Shown piece by piece: positions 6,442 to 10,344 of a DNA stretch of 10,344 nucleotides. The stretch is from the NCBI GenBank assembly GCA_022713905.1, contig JAIHTM010000077.1:1-10344 (forward strand). Direction: 5' to 3'. A program made the position numbers and the translations under genes. The DNA is from Collinsella sp. (GTDB lineage Bacteria > Actinomycetota > Coriobacteriia > Coriobacteriales > Coriobacteriaceae). Every line of letters begins with the position of its first letter. Position 1 is the stretch's first letter. The notes under the pieces are model-generated. The model saw only the letters and a program-made list of their open reading frames with translations. It was not told where the DNA came from and searched no databases.

Positions 6442-8694
6442 TTACTTAACTGCAAAGAATCCATCGTCGTTAAGGTAGCCCTTACCCTTACTCATGTCGT
6501 ATTGCACGAGACGGTAATCATTTAGTAGTTGATTGGCTCCCTTGGAGAGATCCTTACGCTTGACGCGGTTTCCTTCAGCATCCAGATAGGCGGTGCTGCC
6601 ATCGCCCCAGGAATCGTTGGAGCTGATCAGTCGGCTGATTGCCGGAATCTGCGCTTGCACCTGCGTCAGCATTTCCAGATAAGGTGACACCTTGGCATTC
6701 ATATGTTCAGCAGCCAAAGCCATGAAAGAGTTCGATGAGACATAGCCGGCGGTCTGCGGGTCGAGTTTGACACCGGCAGACGCGGACGCCTGATTTGACC
6801 ATATAAAGTAATCGGTCTCATGCATGACAAGAGTATTGTTCTTGTCTTTGGTCGCGGTGCTGTAGATGCCGGGCAGATGATCGCCGTAGAAGATAACGGT
6901 GACTGGCTTATCAACTGCATTGAGCTGGTTCAAAAAGTCCGCAGTCTCCTGATCAGTGAGGCTGATGCCCTTGGCGTAATTATCGATAGACTGTTTCTCT
7001 TCGTCGGAGAGTTGGGAAACATCGGCTTCTTTGAACTGGTTGTCCGCGTAGAAATCATTGTAGGGCGCATGATTCTGCATGGTAACCAGCTGGATGAACT
7101 GGGTGTGATCATTGCTGTTGATTGAATCAAGAACGTTCTGGTACGAGGCGGCATCGCTCACATAGGGAGAACTATCGATGTGATCTTGATGTGTGATGGG
7201 AGGTTTGCTATCAAGCGAATACAACTTGCTGAAACCAAATTTCTTGTAGTTGCTATCGCGCAGATACATGTTCTTGAAGTATGGGTGGAACGCCACGGAA
7301 CCATTCTTGCCGTAAGCATCATTCCATATTTGGTTGAACGTATAAGGCGTTTTCTGGTGCGGGACAAGCTCCTGATAAGGCGATTGCATGGAATTGTCGA
7401 ACAACGCCAGGCTAAGGCCTGTTAATGCCTGATGTTCGATATTGGCTGTGCCTCCACCGATGCCCGGCGAGAGCATCAGTCCTGAAGTGGTAGTGCCTTC
7501 AAGGGCGTGAATATTCGGCATCGGATCTTCAGTGAGTTCAACTCCCGGCGCGCGAGTTGGGTCGGAGAATGATTCCGAAAGAATCATGACTACGGTACTG
7601 TCGGTGAGGTTATTGGCACGTGCCTCGTTAGTGGCTTGGGCGCTTTCCTTATAACGTTTAGCCAAAGCCTCCATGGTCTCTTTGTTGTAATCCTTGGGCT
7701 TATCCATGGTTTTTGCGTGTGCCAGCCGCAGAAAGTCCATGGTTGGGCCGTTATAGGTGGCGTCGACAACTGTGCTCCATAGCAGGGGATCATCGCCTAG
7801 ACTCTTTGCCCACTTGTAAGACCATGAGCCGTTGACTCCCAGATTCCAAGTGAACGACCAGAGCAGAGTAACGCTGAGTACCGCGGCAATGATGCGTGTG
7901 CAATTGCCGATGATGGTCTTGGTATTGCGGAATGGGCGCCACCAGTGAAATGGAATCACGCAGCGGCGGCCATCGATAAGCTGCAATGCCAAGCAGATAA
8001 TAGTCAGCCAGATAAGCATGGTAATGGTGCCGTCGACCAGTGGCTGGCTGTCTTTAGGGATGAATGATGTGATTTCCCCACCGTTGCCGCTGGAGAGGAA
8101 TCCCAAATCAGAAGGAATGATGGGTTCGTTGCGCAGATCGACCTTAATGCTATTCGCCACAGCGTAGGTTGACGTGATGATGGCAAATACCGCTGTCGCC
8201 ACCCAGAACCGGTTCAAGACAAATATCAGTACGAGGTATACCATGCCTAGTACTAGGAAGTTGAGCAGCCAGACGTAGTTGTGTTCCATCCACATCTGGG
8301 CAACGAATTTCGTCAGCTGCCCAGCTGCGCTATTGAACATTTTGGTGGTGTCATCTACTGCATCCGGATCGGCATATGTGGGTTCCTCGTACATGCTCCA
8401 TTGGATGAACAGCACTGCTGCGGCGTCAACCATTACCATGACCACTACGTACAACGTGTAGGGGCAGCGGGGGCGCTTCTTCAATAGTGTGCGCAAGAAA
8501 GATATGGCTTTGGCCAGCATGACCATGGGCTTTGAAGCCATCAATATGCTAAAGTTCAACGCGAAAGGCAGCGGCAATTTGTTGCTCTGCTGATCGTCAT
8601 TCTGTTTTGAGGGAACAGCTGGGACTTCAGTTTTTCCCATATCCGTGCCAGACTCTTGCGCTGAAGGTTCCTGGTCGTTTTGGATGTCGTCCAC
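6442..8694 (-). CDS. LtaS/OpgB-type phosphoglycerol transferase-like membrane protein (sulfatase fold)
   Basis: The 750-residue protein has an acidic, glutamine-rich cytoplasmic N-terminus and five predicted membrane helices (about 80-100, 140-160, 163-182, 222-240, 262-282). A large extracellular sulfatase-fold domain follows (about 365-680). Residues matching the LtaS active site are E374 in MILSES, T416 in GIGGGTANIEHQ as candidate nucleophile, H542 in MQNHAPY, and D605-H606 in YGDHLP. LtaS-family enzymes take glycerol phosphate from phosphatidylglycerol and add it to an acceptor outside the membrane. A soluble tail (about 685-750) extends past the catalytic domain. The start is GTG at 8694, with only a weak Shine-Dalgarno; ATG at 8640 (residue 19) is the alternative. 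It lies convergent to the glycosyltransferase and divergent from the DUF2142 gene. The family call is firm. Whether it polymerises glycerol phosphate or adds single side groups cannot be read from sequence. Confidence 0.9.
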   Translation of the reverse strand: MDDIQNDQEPSAQESGTDMGKTEVPAVPSKQNDDQQSNKLPLPFALNFSILMASKPMVMLAKAISFLRTLLKKRPRCPYTLYVVVMVMVDAAAVLFIQWSMYEEPTYADPDAVDDTTKMFNSAAGQLTKFVAQMWMEHNYVWLLNFLVLGMVYLVLIFVLNRFWVATAVFAIITSTYAVANSIKVDLRNEPIIPSDLGFLSSGNGGEITSFIPKDSQPLVDGTITMLIWLTIICLALQLIDGRRCVIPFHWWRPFRNTKTIIGNCTRIIAAVLSVTLLWSFTWNLGVNGSWSYKWAKSLGDDPLLWSTVVDATYNGPTMDFLRLAHAKTMDKPKDYNKETMEALAKRYKESAQATNEARANNLTDSTVVMILSESFSDPTRAPGVELTEDPMPNIHALEGTTTSGLMLSPGIGGGTANIEHQALTGLSLALFDNSMQSPYQELVPHQKTPYTFNQIWNDAYGKNGSVAFHPYFKNMYLRDSNYKKFGFSKLYSLDSKPPITHQDHIDSSPYVSDAASYQNVLDSINSNDHTQFIQLVTMQNHAPYNDFYADNQFKEADVSQLSDEEKQSIDNYAKGISLTDQETADFLNQLNAVDKPVTVIFYGDHLPGIYSTATKDKNNTLVMHETDYFIWSNQASASAGVKLDPQTAGYVSSNSFMALAAEHMNAKVSPYLEMLTQVQAQIPAISRLISSNDSWGDGSTAYLDAEGNRVKRKDLSKGANQLLNDYRLVQYDMSKGKGYLNDDGFFAVK

Positions 8695-8730
8695 TCTGCT
8701 CGCTCATTTCTATAAACAACGTACTTGAGC

Positions 8731-8760
8731 ATTGTAATAAGAAGCCCAAGATAAAGTCAT
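8731..8760 (-). promoter_or_regulatory. Candidate promoter of the LtaS-like gene
   Basis: On the minus strand ATGACT (8760-8755) and TACAAT (8736-8731) are separated by 18 bases. They match the -35 and -10 consensus at four and five of six positions. Transcription would start near 8724, leaving a leader of about 30 bases before the GTG at 8694. This is based on motif match and position only. Confidence 0.35.
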
Positions 8761-8833
8761 CCCTAAATGTGCTGTGGCGAATTATGTTGGGATTGACCAG
8801 GTATTGGTAGGCCCTTGCGGTGTGCGTGTGCGG

Positions 8834-8859
8834 TAGACTGTGGACGAATGACCGGAAGG
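8834..8859 (+). promoter_or_regulatory. Weak candidate -10 box and Shine-Dalgarno of the DUF2142 gene
   Basis: TAGACT at 8834-8839 is the best -10-like hexamer upstream of the plus-strand start, but no good -35 lies 16-18 bases before it. TTGACC at 8793-8798 is a good -35 but has no -10 partner at normal spacing. GGAAGG (8854-8859) lies nine bases before the ATG at 8869 and serves as the Shine-Dalgarno. The 174-base gap (8695-8868) must carry divergent promoters, so a regulator shared by both genes is possible. I saw no clear operator palindrome. Confidence 0.25.
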
Positions 8860-8868
8860 TAGGGCGTT

Positions 8869-10215
8869 ATGAAGCATGTGGCACATGTCTTGAAGGGGAC
8901 TGCGTGCAATATTTTTATCTTCCTGGTGTTGTTCGCGCTGCAGGCCTGTATGTTCATCGTCCAGGTTGGCCCTCTTACTATTCCAGATCCTGATATGCAT
9001 CCGTTGTCCACGTACGCATTGGCCACAGGACAATCGTTGAATCCTGTTGCAAAGGGAAAGGATGCGCACGGTAACACCGTCAAGCAACAGTCCATTGAGG
9101 GTGATTCGCGTTTGCTGACGATTCCAGGATTCGCGAACGTTCTGATTGTTGAGTCAATCAGTAGGGCGACGCAGGGCGACTCGTCGCGGGAAACGCAGCA
9201 AAGTGCTGATGATGTGATGGCTGATCACATCGTTGTGCCGGATGGGACACACACCAATCGCTCTAACGCGTATTTTCCGCTTGATTACTTGCCCCAAGCC
9301 ATTGGCCTGAAAATCGCCATGCTGGTGAATTTGCTACCGTACGCGCAGTGGCAGGCGGCGCGAATATCCAACAGCATTCTGTATGCGATTATGGGGTGCT
9401 TTGCCATTGCGCTGTTACCGCGTTGGAAATCGCTGATGGCGTTGCTATTAGTTATTCCACCGGTGGCGTTTGTGGCATCGAGCCTGATGATTGATGGCAT
9501 GATTGTGGCACTTTCGGCTTGCATGGTGGCGGCTATTGCGGCTGCTGCTGAGGGCAAACGTTTGATTTCTCTTCCGCACACTGCGGTTTTGGGGGTGCTG
9601 GCGTGGGCCTTGGCGTGTGAAAAACTTCCCTATGCGTTTGTGGCGGTTGCTGTGCTGTTCCTACCTTCTGCGGTGATGACCGTGCGCCGCAAGCTAGAAT
9701 TTGTGGGGATTGCGGCGGTTCTGACAGGAGCGCTGTATCTTCCGTGGAGCGTACTGTTCGGTAGTTCGTTGGCGCAGGTGGACGTATCACATAATGTGAG
9801 TGTTGCATTGTCGCATCCGATACTCACTATTGGCAAAATAGTGCATTCCATGCTGTTCCTCGGGACTTTTGCTTATCTGCCGACTTGGTATGTCGCCACG
9901 GCGGCCGTTTTGGGGTTGGTCTGGTTGGTAGCAGTGGCCTATACGGTGAAGCAGCACTGGACGGGTCAGGTGACACTGGCCTCATGGGCAGGAAGACATC
10001 GATTCCTGGTCTTAGGTCTCGTAATAGCGGCTGCTGAGATAGCAGCGTTTGTGCTCTTCGTGGGGCTTACCTGGAATGACCTGGCGTCTATGAGTAGGTT
10101 TGAGGCCTTTGAGGGAATCCAAGGCCGTTATGCGCTCCCGATATTGCCGGTATTCCTGTTGGGACTAGTCGTAGTTGACAATAGGAATGGAAGGCAGCCC
10201 GCTCTAGCCCACTGA
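8869..10215 (+). CDS. DUF2142 family polytopic membrane protein (possible GT-C-like enzyme)
   Basis: The 448-residue protein shows the three landmarks I associate with DUF2142. The first is an acidic 'PD-x-x-x-H' motif right after the first helix (IPDPDMHPLSTYAL, 38-51). The second is YFPLDYLPQAIG (135-146) before the second helix. The third is GIQGRYALPILP (416-427) before the last helix. The first helix is at about 13-33. An extracytoplasmic loop of about 130 residues (34-163) follows, then some nine hydrophobic segments. That topology, with acidic residues after helix 1, resembles GT-C glycosyltransferases that use polyprenyl-linked sugars at the outer face. The family has no defined reaction that I can cite, but its members often sit in polysaccharide clusters. 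The start is ATG at 8869, with GGAAGG nine bases upstream. It is divergent from the LtaS-like gene. The family call is good; the enzymatic role is inference. Confidence 0.85.
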   Translation: MKHVAHVLKGTACNIFIFLVLFALQACMFIVQVGPLTIPDPDMHPLSTYALATGQSLNPVAKGKDAHGNTVKQQSIEGDSRLLTIPGFANVLIVESISRATQGDSSRETQQSADDVMADHIVVPDGTHTNRSNAYFPLDYLPQAIGLKIAMLVNLLPYAQWQAARISNSILYAIMGCFAIALLPRWKSLMALLLVIPPVAFVASSLMIDGMIVALSACMVAAIAAAAEGKRLISLPHTAVLGVLAWALACEKLPYAFVAVAVLFLPSAVMTVRRKLEFVGIAAVLTGALYLPWSVLFGSSLAQVDVSHNVSVALSHPILTIGKIVHSMLFLGTFAYLPTWYVATAAVLGLVWLVAVAYTVKQHWTGQVTLASWAGRHRFLVLGLVIAAAEIAAFVLFVGLTWNDLASMSRFEAFEGIQGRYALPILPVFLLGLVVVDNRNGRQPALAH

Positions 10216-10246
10216 AGGCGAGGGTTTGCTGGGCTCAGTGACTTTT
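10210..10246 (+). terminator. Weak possible terminator after the DUF2142 gene
   Basis: CACTGA (10210-10215, overlapping the stop codon) can pair with TCAGTG (10235-10240), followed by ACTTTTC. AGCCC (10206-10210) and GGGCT (10231-10235) offer a competing pairing. The stem is short with a 19-base loop, so this is a weak call. The position fits a junction between convergent genes. Confidence 0.3.
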
Positions 10247-10344
10247 CTACTTCATCGAGTGGATGCGGTTATCGTATACGACATTTTCGCAGGAGCGAAT
10301 CGTGGCAAGTACCGCGCATTTCAGGCGTTCGCCGATGCTCAGCT
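10247..10344 (-). CDS. 3' end of an unidentified minus-strand gene (partial)
   Basis: Reading leftward from the window edge, 31 sense codons end at TAG (10249-10247). The peptide includes IGERLKCAVLATIRSC then ENVVYDNRIHSMK. About 70% of its codons end in G or C, as expected for a real gene here, and the residue mix looks protein-like. It would be convergent with the DUF2142 gene with a gap of about 31 bases. I do not recognise the family from so short a tail. A competing plus-strand start exists: GTG at 10302 with AGGAG six bases upstream, open to the window edge for 14 codons. The longer minus-strand frame is preferred, with modest confidence. Confidence 0.45.
   Translation of the reverse strand, partial: LSIGERLKCAVLATIRSCENVVYDNRIHSMK

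Noticed and set aside
9825..9843. Seven-bp hairpin CACTATT/AATAGTG with a five-base loop inside the DUF2142 gene
   Set aside because: It lies within conserved coding sequence with no T-run. A hairpin this short is expected by chance.
10302..10344. Possible plus-strand gene start: GTG at 10302 with AGGAG six bases upstream
   Set aside because: Only 14 codons are visible, and the opposite strand has a longer, more protein-like open frame over the same bases. It remains an alternative for the right edge but is not listed as a gene.
1..10344. CRISPR arrays, tRNA or rRNA genes, insertion sequences, phage genes
   Set aside because: I saw no regularly spaced repeats, no tRNA-like cloverleaf, no transposase motifs and no terminal inverted repeats. 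Nearly all the window is accounted for by envelope genes.

Overview
The window looks like a cell-envelope polysaccharide locus from a Bifidobacterium-like actinobacterium. This rests on moderate GC with a GC-biased third codon position, TTG and GTG starts next to good Shine-Dalgarno sequences, and gene families and protein style familiar from bifidobacterial cell-wall polysaccharide clusters. The genus is inferred from style; no marker gene is present.

Layout. Positions 1-133 are the 3' end of a sugar-nucleotide gene, most likely glucose-1-phosphate thymidylyltransferase (rmlA, dTDP-L-rhamnose supply). After a 77-base gap holding a perfect 11-bp inverted repeat comes a tight plus-strand operon of three genes. 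These are an ABC-2 polysaccharide export permease of the Wzm/TagG type (211-1038), its ATPase with a Wzt-like C-terminal domain (1035-2264, overlapping by 4 bases), and a very large multidomain family-2 glycosyltransferase (2298-6398). A strong hairpin terminator (6408-6439) closes the operon. Facing it on the minus strand is a five-TM LtaS/OpgB-type phosphoglycerol transferase-like protein (8694-6442). Divergent from that, across a 174-base intergenic region, is a DUF2142 polytopic membrane protein (8869-10215). The right edge probably holds the 3' end of an unidentified minus-strand gene.

How the genes could work together (inference). A nucleotide sugar, probably dTDP-L-rhamnose, feeds the giant glycosyltransferase, which extends a lipid-linked glycan in the cytoplasm. 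The Wzm/Wzt pair exports the chain, and the extra Wzt domain could read a feature of the finished chain. Outside the membrane, the LtaS-like enzyme could add glycerol phosphate and the DUF2142 protein could act on a lipid-linked sugar.

The most notable observation is that the 1366-residue glycosyltransferase is an internal tandem duplication of about 651 residues. Each half is a beta-domain followed by two GT-A-type domains. Of the four GT domains, the second has lost its catalytic acidic motif and about 34 residues, while the other three appear intact. The protein may therefore be a three-active-site polymerase carrying a built-in pseudo-glycosyltransferase.
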